From: Rhizobium grahamii CCGE 502
GTDB taxonomy: Bacteria; Pseudomonadota; Alphaproteobacteria; Rhizobiales; Rhizobiaceae
Reading direction: 5' to 3'
Length of the DNA: 64,000 bases
Assembly (NCBI RefSeq): GCF_000298315.2
Contig: NZ_AEYE02000011.1
Span: 248,001-312,000, forward strand
Shown: piece after piece, positions 30,609-38,471 of the stretch
Numbering within the stretch: the first letter of the stretch is position 1
Layout: each line of letters begins with the position of its first letter
The notes under the pieces: generated by a model
The model's input: only the letters and a program-made list of their open reading frames with translations
The model's database searches: none
Told to the model about the DNA's origin: nothing
Position numbers and translations under genes: made by a program

Positions 30609-31577
30609 TCAGGCATACCTCTTATTCATACTGGAAAGGAAGAGAATAACCTTCTGCATTAGAATGAATGCAAAAAGCAACAGGCCGATCAAGATCTTCG
30701 TCCACCAACTCGAGAGCGTCCCGTCGAAGGTGATGTAGGTCTGAATGAGGCCCTGGATCAGGATGCCGATGAAGGTACCTGCCACAAATCCCGCCCCCCC
30801 GGTCAACAGCGTCCCCCCAATGACCACTGCTGCGATCGCATCGAGCTCGACGCCGACTGCTGCCAGAGAATAACCGGCCGACGTATAGAGCGAAAAAACG
30901 ATTCCCGATAGACCGGCAAGAAAGCCGGATAATGCATAGATCTGGATTGTCGTGCGGCCCACCGGAACGCCCATCAAAGGCGCCGTCTGAGCGCCGCCGC
31001 CTAGGGCGTACACATTGGTCCCGAACCGCGTACGGTGGGCGAGGAATATGCCGGATGCAAAAACCAGAAGCATGATGCCGCCGATTAGCGTCAGTCGCCC
31101 GCCGCCCGGCAGCTTGTAATAGATGCTGGTCAAGGTGCCGTAATAATCGTGATTGATCGGAATGCTGTCGATCGAAAGTACAAAAGCCATGCCGCGCGCA
31201 AGGAACATACCCGCGAGGGTCACGATGAAAGCTGGCATTTCCAGGTAGTGGATGATAGCGCCCATTGCCGCGCCGAAGATCGTCGTGATGATCAGGACCA
31301 GCGCAAACGCAACGAGCGGATGGATTGGCGTGTCCTGCAGAACGACGGCCAAGAACACGCCAGTGAAAGCGATGACAGAGCCGATCGACAGGTCAATGCC
31401 GCCCGAGATGATGACAAACGTCATACCGACCGCTGCGATGCCGAGAAAGGCATTATCGGTCAATAGGTTGCCGATGACGCGGGTGGACAAGATGTTTGGA
31501 TACTGCAGTGTGCAGACAGCATAGGACAGGACGAAAATTACGACGGTCGCAAGCAACGGCAGATATTTTGAGTTCAT
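30609..31577 (-). CDS. yjfF: Sugar ABC transporter permease, YjfF type
   Basis: The 322-residue polytopic protein belongs to the BPD_transp_2 (RbsC-like) permeases. The motif GGIDLSIGSVIAFTGVFLAV is diagnostic, and GTLLTGGAGFVAGTFIGILI marks the EAA-like cytoplasmic loop region. Together with the partner permease it should form the membrane channel of a galactofuranose- or ribose-type importer. The start is placed at MNSKYLPLL, where the ATG overlaps the upstream permease stop (ATGA). The symbol follows the E. coli ytfQRT-yjfF arrangement and is by analogy. Confidence 0.88.
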   Translation of the reverse strand: MNSKYLPLLATVVIFVLSYAVCTLQYPNILSTRVIGNLLTDNAFLGIAAVGMTFVIISGGIDLSIGSVIAFTGVFLAVVLQDTPIHPLVAFALVLIITTIFGAAMGAIIHYLEMPAFIVTLAGMFLARGMAFVLSIDSIPINHDYYGTLTSIYYKLPGGGRLTLIGGIMLLVFASGIFLAHRTRFGTNVYALGGGAQTAPLMGVPVGRTTIQIYALSGFLAGLSGIVFSLYTSAGYSLAAVGVELDAIAAVVIGGTLLTGGAGFVAGTFIGILIQGLIQTYITFDGTLSSWWTKILIGLLLFAFILMQKVILFLSSMNKRYA

Positions 31578-32593
31578 TGGATCTGGCCTTCCCTGACGCC
31601 GCTCGATCGCCGGCTTAAGATGATCGCGGCCGATTGGACCGCCGGCGACTGAATGACGAGGATCACGATCACGATCACCGCCTTGATGATCAGGTTGAAC
31701 TCCGGCGGAAACCCGGAGAGCAAAATACCGGTGTTTACAGCCTGAATGATCATCGCCCCGATCAATGACCCCACAATACTGAAGCGTCCGCCAAGCAGCG
31801 AGTTGCCCCCGACGACGACGGCCAGGATCGCGTCGAGCTCCAGCCAAAGACCCGCGTTGTTGGCATCCGCACCCTTGATGTCAGCGGCGATGATGATCCC
31901 GGCGATCGACGCACAAAGGCTGCTCAACATATAGACGGCCATTAGCAGTACAGGCGTCCGCACGCCGGAAAGCGTGCTCGCACGTCGATTGATGCCGGTG
32001 GCTTCGATCAGCATGCCAAGCGCCGTGCGCCTTACCAGCAGGATCACCAGGGCGCTCATGATCAGCCATATGATGACAGGCATCGGAAGGAAGGCGAACG
32101 AACCGCTGCCAAGAGCGATCAGCCCTTCATCGTTGAAGGTCATGATGACCCCCTCGGTGATGAGTTGCGCGATCCCACGCCCCGCCACCATCAGTACGAG
32201 TGTCGCGATGATCGGTTGAATATTGAGCACGGCAACCAGAAATCCGTTCCAGACGCCGCAAAGTAGCCCGACCCCTATCGTCACCAGCAGCGTCATTGCA
32301 AGCGATTGACCGGCTACGATGGATGACGCAGCAACCGCCCCGCAGATCGCGATCACCGCGCCGACCGAAAGGTCGATCCCCTTGGTCGCGATCACAAGCG
32401 TCATGCCGATTGCGAGCAACGCAACCGGTGCTCCACGGTTCAGCACATCTATCAAGCTGCCGTATAGGCGGTCATTCTGAACTACCACATTAAAAAATTG
32501 CGGAAACATAATGAAATTTAAAAGAAGAATGAGCGCGAGCGCAATGAGCTGCGGCGCCAAGCGGATCAGCAATGCATTGAGCGACGACTTCAT
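31574..32593 (-). CDS. ytfT: Sugar ABC transporter permease, YtfT type
   Basis: This 339-residue RbsC-family permease has about eight or nine hydrophobic helices and the motif TKGIDLSVGAVIAICGAVAA. The cytoplasmic-loop signature appears as VVVGGNSLLGGRFSIVGSLI. It overlaps the ATPase gene upstream by 4 bp and the second permease downstream by 4 bp, which implies tight co-translation. It should pair with the YjfF-like permease as a heterodimer. Substrate specificity is inferred only from gene order and family. Confidence 0.88.
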   Translation of the reverse strand: MKSSLNALLIRLAPQLIALALILLLNFIMFPQFFNVVVQNDRLYGSLIDVLNRGAPVALLAIGMTLVIATKGIDLSVGAVIAICGAVAASSIVAGQSLAMTLLVTIGVGLLCGVWNGFLVAVLNIQPIIATLVLMVAGRGIAQLITEGVIMTFNDEGLIALGSGSFAFLPMPVIIWLIMSALVILLVRRTALGMLIEATGINRRASTLSGVRTPVLLMAVYMLSSLCASIAGIIIAADIKGADANNAGLWLELDAILAVVVGGNSLLGGRFSIVGSLIGAMIIQAVNTGILLSGFPPEFNLIIKAVIVIVILVIQSPAVQSAAIILSRRSSGVREGQIQ

Positions 32594-34113
32594 GCGTACT
32601 CCGTCTTCATTTGGGCCGCGGCGATGGCGTCGACGATGCGCGCGGTGCTGATATCGTCGCCCGTCAGCTCTGCGACATGCTCGCGATCGCGAAGTACCAA
32701 AATACGTGAGCTATAGGCGATAAGCTCTTCTAGTTCCGATGAAATAACGATCAGAGACATGCCTTTCGCGCAAAGGTCCTCAATCAGGCGGATGATCTCG
32801 GCGTGGGCGCCGACGTCGATACCACGGGTTGGCTCGTCGAGGATCAGAAAGTCGGGGTTGGTGGCCAGCCAGCGGGCAAGGATTGCCTTCTGTTGGTTGC
32901 CGCCGGACAGGAGACGGATCGGCTTTTCCCTGTCCGTCGTGCGGATGTCGAGCGCCTTGATATAGCGATCGGCCAGTGCGTTTTGATCGGCGCGCGAAAT
33001 CGGTCGCGCCCAGCCCCTGCGGGCCTGTAGCGCCAAGGCGATATTCTCGCGAATGGAAAGGTCACCGATAATCCCATCCGTCTTGCGATCTTCCGGACAG
33101 AAGCCGAAGCCGTGGCGGATTGCCGCCCGCGGATTCGAGAGCGTCACTTCCTTGCCGTCGACTTTTGCCGTTCCGTTGTCTGCCTGCTCGATCCCGAAGA
33201 GTAGCTCGGCAGTCTCTGTACGCCCTGAACCGAGCAGCCCCGCAACGCCCACCACCTCGCCAACACGAACCTCGAGATCGAACGGTTTGATTTTGCCGCG
33301 TTTGCCGTAGCCTTCGAACCTGTATTTGACCGGGCCAGCCGCGACGGTATGTGCGCGAGCAGTTGCCTCGGCATTTGCCAATTCGTGCCCGAGCATCATT
33401 GAGATGAGGCTCTGGCGAGACAGTTCGGACGTTTCGCGCGTGCCAACTAGCCTGCCATTGCGAAGCACCGTGATACGATCACTGACTTCGTAGACCTGCT
33501 CCAGAAAATGGGTAATAAAGACAATGCCAAGGGCGCGCTCTTTCAAGTTTCTCATGATGCGAAAGAGCATCGCGACTTCTTGCGTATCGAGGCTTGCCGT
33601 GGGCTCATCGAGGATGAGAACTTTGCCGGACAAATCAACAGCCCGGGCGATTGCGACGACCTGCTGGACAGCGACCGAAAACCGATCGAGCTGCGCGGTG
33701 ACGTCAACTTCTATACCGTATTGGCCAAGCAGCGCCCGTGCTTGCTGGTTCATTGCCCTTACGTCGATCATACCAAACCGTTTTGGTTGGCGGCCGAGAT
33801 AGAGGTTCTCGGCGACGCTCAGGTTGGGCAGAAGGTTGACCTCTTGATACACCGTGCCAATGCCAAGCCTTTGCGCGGCCAACGTATCGGACGGATTAAT
33901 TTCCGTGCCGTCGAGAGCAAGGCGCCCTTGGTCGCGGTGATAGGCTCCGGTGATGCATTTGATCAGTGTCGATTTTCCAGCGCCGTTTTCGCCCAAAAGC
34001 GCATGCACTTCGCCCTTGCGCAGCGAGAAATCGACGTTGTCGAGCGCTACGGCGCCGGGGAAGAACTTCGATATCCCGGTCGCGGTCAGAACGTTCTCGA
34101 AATCGTGAATCAT
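32590..34113 (-). CDS. ytfR: Sugar ABC transporter ATPase, YtfR type (two nucleotide-binding domains)
   Basis: The 507-residue protein carries two ABC domains in tandem, as in RbsA/MglA/YtfR. The first has GENGAGKSTLIKCITG (Walker A) and the Walker B VLILDEPTASLD; its signature motif is degenerate (LDRFSVAVQQVVAIARA). The second has GLLGSGRTETAELLFG, signature LLSGGNQQKAILARWL and LILDEPTRGIDVG. The start is at MIHDFENVLT; an apparent 25-codon extension upstream runs into the intercistronic hairpin. It energises sugar import on the cytoplasmic face. Confidence 0.92.
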   Translation of the reverse strand: MIHDFENVLTATGISKFFPGAVALDNVDFSLRKGEVHALLGENGAGKSTLIKCITGAYHRDQGRLALDGTEINPSDTLAAQRLGIGTVYQEVNLLPNLSVAENLYLGRQPKRFGMIDVRAMNQQARALLGQYGIEVDVTAQLDRFSVAVQQVVAIARAVDLSGKVLILDEPTASLDTQEVAMLFRIMRNLKERALGIVFITHFLEQVYEVSDRITVLRNGRLVGTRETSELSRQSLISMMLGHELANAEATARAHTVAAGPVKYRFEGYGKRGKIKPFDLEVRVGEVVGVAGLLGSGRTETAELLFGIEQADNGTAKVDGKEVTLSNPRAAIRHGFGFCPEDRKTDGIIGDLSIRENIALALQARRGWARPISRADQNALADRYIKALDIRTTDREKPIRLLSGGNQQKAILARWLATNPDFLILDEPTRGIDVGAHAEIIRLIEDLCAKGMSLIVISSELEELIAYSSRILVLRDREHVAELTGDDISTARIVDAIAAAQMKTEYA

Positions 34114-34190
34114 GAAGGCGGCTTTTCCTGATATGGACCGACATGCCACGCTATCAACGGACATGCAGTCCCGACCGGCATCTGGCACGG

Positions 34191-34219
34191 CCGCACCGGC
34201 CCATGATGGGCCGGTGCGG
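34191..34219 (-). promoter_or_regulatory. Perfect 29-bp intercistronic hairpin between ytfQ and ytfR
   Basis: Bases 34191-34219 form a perfect inverted repeat (14-bp arms CCGCACCGGCCCAT and ATGGGCCGGTGCGG around one G). It lies 15 bp after the binding-protein stop and about 80 bp before the ATPase start. There is no U-run after it, so it is more likely an mRNA-stabilising or partially attenuating structure than a full terminator. Such hairpins commonly raise the level of the binding-protein transcript over that of the membrane genes. Confidence 0.75.
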
Positions 34220-34234
34220 TTCTAGCCTTAAGGA

Positions 34235-35197
34235 TTAGTAGCCAAGGTTCTTCTTGGACTCATAGACCTTCATCGGATCGTCGGATGGCGTATAGAGCTT
34301 CGATTCCGTCTGAATCCATTTTGCCGGCGCCTTCTTGTCCTTCAGGTAGGCATCGAGCACGTCGAATGCGGGACCTGCCATGTTCGGCGTCAGTTCCACA
34401 GTGGCGTTTGCTTCGCCGGCTGCCATGGCCTTGAAGATATCAGGCACGGCGTCGATCGAGACGACGAGAATATCCTTGCCCGGCTTCAGGCCTGCTTCCT
34501 TGATCGCCTGGATGCCGCCAACGGCCATGTCGTCGTTGTGGGCGTAGAGGGCGCAGATATCCTTGCCGCCGTTTTCAGCCTTCAGGAAGCTTTCCATGAC
34601 TTCCTTGCCCTTGGTGCGGGTGAAGTCGCCGGTCTGGCTGCGCACGATCTTGAAGTTGGCCTTACCAGCAATGGCTTCCTCGAAACCCTTCTTGCGGGCG
34701 ATGGCCGGTGAGGAACCCGTCGTGCCCTGAAGCTCGACGATGTTGCAGGGCTTGTCGCCAACGGTCTTTGCCAGCCAGTCGCCGGCAACCTTGCCTTCGT
34801 GAACCTGGTCCGAGGTAACGGCGGTCAGGTACAGGTCCTCCGGCGCCTTGATCGTACGATCAAGCAGGATAACCGGGATTTCCGACTCCTTTGCTTCCTT
34901 CAGTACGGCGTCCCAACCGGTTTCGACAACCGGAGCGAGGAAGATGGCATTGACACCCTGAGCGATGAACGAGCGGATCGCCTTGATCTGATTTTCCTGC
35001 TTCTGTTGCGCGTCAGCAAACTTCAGGTCCACGCCGCGCTTCTTGGCTTCTTCCTTGGTGACCGTCGTCTCGGCGGCACGCCAACCGGATTCAGAGCCGA
35101 TCTGCGAAAAGCCCACGACCAGCTCTGCGGCTGATGCCGAGCCGAACATGCAGGCAGCCAGAATCGTGGCACTCAAGAGTGCAGTCTTCAATTTCAT
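34235..35197 (-). CDS. ytfQ: Periplasmic sugar-binding protein, YtfQ (galactofuranose) type
   Basis: The 320-residue protein has a signal peptide (about 1-22, ending SASAAE) and a LacI-like periplasmic-binding fold. Family features include VVGFSQIGSESGWRAAET, FIAQGVNAIFLAPVVETGWD, VILLDRTIKAPEDLYLTAV and ICALYAHNDDMAVGGIQAIK, close to YtfQ, which binds galactofuranose in E. coli. The start at MKLKTALLSA is preceded by GGGAGGAAA, a strong ribosome-binding site. It is the first gene of the operon ytfQ-ytfR-ytfT-yjfF-regulator. Confidence 0.92.
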   Translation of the reverse strand: MKLKTALLSATILAACMFGSASAAELVVGFSQIGSESGWRAAETTVTKEEAKKRGVDLKFADAQQKQENQIKAIRSFIAQGVNAIFLAPVVETGWDAVLKEAKESEIPVILLDRTIKAPEDLYLTAVTSDQVHEGKVAGDWLAKTVGDKPCNIVELQGTTGSSPAIARKKGFEEAIAGKANFKIVRSQTGDFTRTKGKEVMESFLKAENGGKDICALYAHNDDMAVGGIQAIKEAGLKPGKDILVVSIDAVPDIFKAMAAGEANATVELTPNMAGPAFDVLDAYLKDKKAPAKWIQTESKLYTPSDDPMKVYESKKNLGY

Positions 35198-35247
35198 GAT
35201 TTCCTCCCAAAGCCGCCTCCACGCGGCACAGCTGGAAAAAATCATAT

Positions 35248-35256
35248 AGTATTACT
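35248..35256. promoter_or_regulatory. Candidate FadR-type operator upstream of ytfQ
   Basis: AGTATTACT is a perfect 4+1+4 inverted repeat whose core GTATTAC fits the GT-N3-AC pattern bound by FadR-subfamily GntR regulators. It lies about 51 bp upstream of the ytfQ start, and the operon encodes such a regulator at its distal end. The motif is short and could occur by chance. Confidence 0.4.
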
Positions 35257-35287
35257 TTTGTAAATGCACTTTCTGGTTTGCAGCGCA

Positions 35288-35317
35288 GAAAAAAAGGCGC
35301 TCGAAGTGAGCGCCCTT
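35288..35317 (-). terminator. Terminator of the BMP-family binding-protein gene
   Basis: On the minus strand, a hairpin with stem GGGCGCTC/GAGCGCC (plus strand GGCGCTCGAAGTGAGCGCC) is followed by seven U residues. It lies 28 bp beyond the stop at 35345 and closes the transporter transcription unit. Confidence 0.92.
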
Positions 35318-35344
35318 TCGCAAGTGCTAATTGTTAGCCGAAAA

Positions 35345-36418
35345 TCACTTCGGCAACTTGTCGTCCACGCCTTCGACGTAGAAGTTCATGCCGAGCAGCG
35401 TGCCATCGTCGGCCTTTTCGCCGGCCTTCAGCCAGGGCGTGCCGTCCTGCTTGTTGATCGGACCGGTGAAGGGATGCAGTTCGCCGGACTTGATCTTGGC
35501 TTCGGTTTCCTGGGCCATCTTCTTCACGTCGTCGGGCATGTTGGTGTAGTCGGCCATCTTGAGGATGCCGTCCTTCAAGCCGTCCCAGCTCTGCTCGGAC
35601 TTCCAGGTGCCGTCAAGAAGGGCGTGAACGCGCTTGGAGTAGTAGTTACCCCAGGTGTCGACAATTGCCGTCAGCTGAGCCTTCGGACCGGCTGCGATCA
35701 TGTCGGAGGCCTGGCCGAATGCGTGTATGCCGCGCTCCTCGGCAACCTGCATCGGCGCGGTGGTGTCCGTATGCTGCGTCAGGACGTCAACGCCCTGGTC
35801 GACCATGGCTTTTGCTGCATCGGCTTCCTTGCCGGGATCAAACCAGGTGTTCACCCAGATGACCTTGAGCTTGAAGTCGGGATCGATCGAGCGTGCACCC
35901 TGCTCGAAGGCGTTGATGCCCATCACGACTTCCGGGATCGGGAAGGACGCGATGTAGGCAGCACCGTGGTTCTTCGAGGTCTTCGCCGCGATCTGGCCGA
36001 GGATGTAGCGGCCTTCATAGAAGCGCGAGTTGTAGGTCGCAAGATTCGGACCGGACTTGTAGCCCGTGCCGTGTTCGAACTTCACGTTCGGGAATTTCGC
36101 AGCAACCTTCACGGTGGCATCCATGAAGCCGAAGGACGTCGTGAAGATCAGCTTGCAGCCCGAACGCGCCAAACGCTCGATAGCACGCTCGGCATCGGGG
36201 CCTTCCGGCACGTTTTCGAGGTATGGCGTATCGATCTTGTCGCCGAATTCCTTCTGGATCTGCTGACGGCCAAGATCGTGCGCCTGCGAGTAGCCGCCGT
36301 CAGTGTGCGATCCGACGTAGACGAAGCAGACCTTCGTTTTGTCGGCAGCCTGCGCGGTAGAGCCGACGCTCAGGACCGCGGCAGCCGATGCGGCAAATGC
36401 AAGTGCTAGTTTTTTCAT
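35345..36418 (-). CDS. BMP-family ABC transporter substrate-binding protein (nucleoside/purine type)
   Basis: The 357-residue product has a signal peptide (MKKLALAFAASAAAVLSVGSTAQA... of about 25 residues, quoted here as LALAFAASAAAVLSVG) and the basic-membrane-protein fold: VCFVYVGSHTDGGYSQAHD, LIFTTSFGFMDATVKVA, FEHGTGYKSG and VDVLTQHTDTTAPMQVAEE. BMP proteins bind nucleosides or purine derivatives in the periplasm. It is last in a gene run with two permeases and an ATPase, 50 bp after the nearer permease, and has its own strong terminator. Confidence 0.92.
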   Translation of the reverse strand: MKKLALAFAASAAAVLSVGSTAQAADKTKVCFVYVGSHTDGGYSQAHDLGRQQIQKEFGDKIDTPYLENVPEGPDAERAIERLARSGCKLIFTTSFGFMDATVKVAAKFPNVKFEHGTGYKSGPNLATYNSRFYEGRYILGQIAAKTSKNHGAAYIASFPIPEVVMGINAFEQGARSIDPDFKLKVIWVNTWFDPGKEADAAKAMVDQGVDVLTQHTDTTAPMQVAEERGIHAFGQASDMIAAGPKAQLTAIVDTWGNYYSKRVHALLDGTWKSEQSWDGLKDGILKMADYTNMPDDVKKMAQETEAKIKSGELHPFTGPINKQDGTPWLKAGEKADDGTLLGMNFYVEGVDDKLPK

Positions 36419-36468
36419 AATAACCCCTGTTGGTTTGGAATTTCCGGAAGCGCTTTTCATTCTTTTGT

Positions 36469-37389
36469 TTAGCGCTCCGGGACGAATGCTTTTCCCAGCG
36501 ACGCGGGCGTGTTGATCAACGTCGTGCGCCGATTATGAGAAATGATGACAAGAACCACAATAGTTGCAGCATAGGGGAGCATCGACAGGAACTGGGCCGG
36601 AATTCCAACCCCGAAAGCCTGCGCGTGAAGCTGCAGGATCGTCACTGCGCCGAACAGATAGCCGCCGGCAAAAACCCGCCACGGCCGCCAAGAGGCGAAG
36701 ACGACAAGCGCGAGCGTGATCCAGCCGCGGCCGGAAGACATGTTCTCCACCCATTGCGGCGTATAGACGAGAGAAAGCTGTGCTCCCGCAAGGCCTGCGC
36801 AGGCACCGCCGAACATGACAGCAAGGTAGCGCGTACGGATGACGCCGATGCCGAGGGCGTGCGCCGAGCCGTGACTGTCGCCGATTGCTCGCAGTTTCAA
36901 GCCGGCGCGGCTGCGGAACAGGAACCAGCTCACGCCGAACAGCAGAGCGAGCGACAGGTAAAACGTCAGGTCCTGACGGAAGAGCACCGAGCCGATCAGC
37001 GGGATGTCGGAAAGATAAGGGACGACGATCGGCGCGAGGCGAACGCCGGGCACGCTGACATAGCCCTCCCCAAGCATGCCCGAGACCCCAAGCCCGAGGA
37101 TCGTCAACGCCAGGCCGGTCGCTACCTGGTTGGCGACCAGCGTGAGGGTGAGAAAGCCGAAAAGCAGCGAAAACAGAGCGCCGGCGACAATCCCGCCCAA
37201 CAGTCCGATATAGGGAGAACCTGACATTTGCGCTGTTGCGAAGGCCGCAACAGCGCCCATGATCATCATGCCTTCGACACCCAGGTTCAAAACACCGGAT
37301 CGTTCGGTAACGAGTTCGCCTAGGGCGGCAATGACCAGCGGCGTGGACGCAGTGATGACGGTCAGCAAAATTGCTTCGAAGATGCTCAT
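36469..37389 (-). CDS. ABC transporter permease, BMP/nucleoside type (second permease)
   Basis: The 306-residue protein is a BPD_transp_2 permease with about eight hydrophobic helices and the N-terminal AALGELVTERSGVLNLGVEG motif that marks the YufQ/NupC-like subgroup. The C-terminal half contains SSGRGWITLALVVFASWRP. Its ATG overlaps the upstream permease stop by 4 bp. It would form the channel with that permease and take nucleoside-like substrate from the BMP binding protein. The substrate is inferred from the family only. Confidence 0.92.
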   Translation of the reverse strand: MSIFEAILLTVITASTPLVIAALGELVTERSGVLNLGVEGMMIMGAVAAFATAQMSGSPYIGLLGGIVAGALFSLLFGFLTLTLVANQVATGLALTILGLGVSGMLGEGYVSVPGVRLAPIVVPYLSDIPLIGSVLFRQDLTFYLSLALLFGVSWFLFRSRAGLKLRAIGDSHGSAHALGIGVIRTRYLAVMFGGACAGLAGAQLSLVYTPQWVENMSSGRGWITLALVVFASWRPWRVFAGGYLFGAVTILQLHAQAFGVGIPAQFLSMLPYAATIVVLVIISHNRRTTLINTPASLGKAFVPER

Positions 37390-38471
37390 GCCACACCTCC
37401 CCGGACCCGCGACCAGAGGATACGGATCTTGTAATAGATGAGGGTGTCACACGAGAGCACGAAGAACAGTATCAGGCCCTGGAAGACGCGGGTCACCTTG
37501 TCGGATACGCCGAGCGACAGCTGTGCAGCCTCGCCGCCGAGATAGGTCAGGGCCAGCACCAGGCCCGACGCGATGATGCCGAGCGGGTTGAGACGTCCGA
37601 GAAACGCGACAATGATCGCCGTGAAGCCGTAGCCGGGAGAAATCGCCGGCTGCAGATGCCCGATCGATCCCGATACTTCCGAGATACCGGCAAGCCCGGC
37701 AAGCGCGCCCGAAAACAGAAAGCTGAACCAGATCATCTTCCTGGAGGAAAAGCCGGCGAAACGCCCTGCCCGCTCAGACTGCCCGAGCACGACGATCTCG
37801 AAGCCCCTCAGCGTATATTTCAGCATGAACCAGACAAGAAACGCGGCGACAATCGCGAACACGAAGGCCCAATGCGCGCGGCCGGATTCCTCCCATATTG
37901 CTGGCAGCGTGGCTTCCGGGGGAAACGGCACGCTTTCCGGAAAGTTGAAGCCCTGCGGATTGCGCCAGGCACCGCGGATCAGCCAATCGAGGAAAAGCTG
38001 AGCGATATAGACGAGCATCAGGCTCGTCAGGATTTCGTTGGTATTGAAATGTGCCTTCAGCAGCGCTGGAATGGCCGCAAACAAAGCGCCGCCGATGGCT
38101 CCCATGACGAGCATGAGAGGCAACACAAATAGCGAATGCCATTCCGTGAACAGGATCGGCAGAATGGAGCCGGTGATCGCGCCGATCGTGAACTGTCCTT
38201 CGGCGCCGATATTCCAGTTGTTGGAGCGATAACAGACGGCCAGTCCGACGCCGATCATGATCAGCGGTGCCGCCTTCACGGCAAGTTCGTGTAGTGACCA
38301 GACCTCAAGCAAGGGTTCGAGGAAAAAGGCGTCGAGCGCTTCGACCGGGTCCTTGCCGAGGATGGCAAACATGATTGCACCGGCGATCAATGTCAGCAGC
38401 AAAGCCAACACCGGCGACACGAAGCCGTAAAGCTTCGACGCTTGCGGTCGCTTTTCCAGCTCAATGCGCAT
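37386..38471 (-). CDS. ABC transporter permease, BMP/nucleoside type (first permease)
   Basis: The 361-residue permease (YufP-like) has a short cytoplasmic N-terminus and about eight to ten helices. Family motifs include AAPLIMIGVGLAVCYRSNNW, WNIGAEGQFTIGAITGSIL and SPGYGFTAIIVAFLGRLNPL. It overlaps the ATPase gene upstream by 11 bp and the second permease by 4 bp, indicating a tightly coupled operon. It resides in the inner membrane. Confidence 0.92.
   Translation of the reverse strand: MRIELEKRPQASKLYGFVSPVLALLLTLIAGAIMFAILGKDPVEALDAFFLEPLLEVWSLHELAVKAAPLIMIGVGLAVCYRSNNWNIGAEGQFTIGAITGSILPILFTEWHSLFVLPLMLVMGAIGGALFAAIPALLKAHFNTNEILTSLMLVYIAQLFLDWLIRGAWRNPQGFNFPESVPFPPEATLPAIWEESGRAHWAFVFAIVAAFLVWFMLKYTLRGFEIVVLGQSERAGRFAGFSSRKMIWFSFLFSGALAGLAGISEVSGSIGHLQPAISPGYGFTAIIVAFLGRLNPLGIIASGLVLALTYLGGEAAQLSLGVSDKVTRVFQGLILFFVLSCDTLIYYKIRILWSRVRGGVA

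Noticed and set aside
35264-36409. A 381-codon open frame antisense to the BMP binding-protein gene
   Set aside because: Shadow ORF crossing the terminator hairpin of the real gene; no domain.
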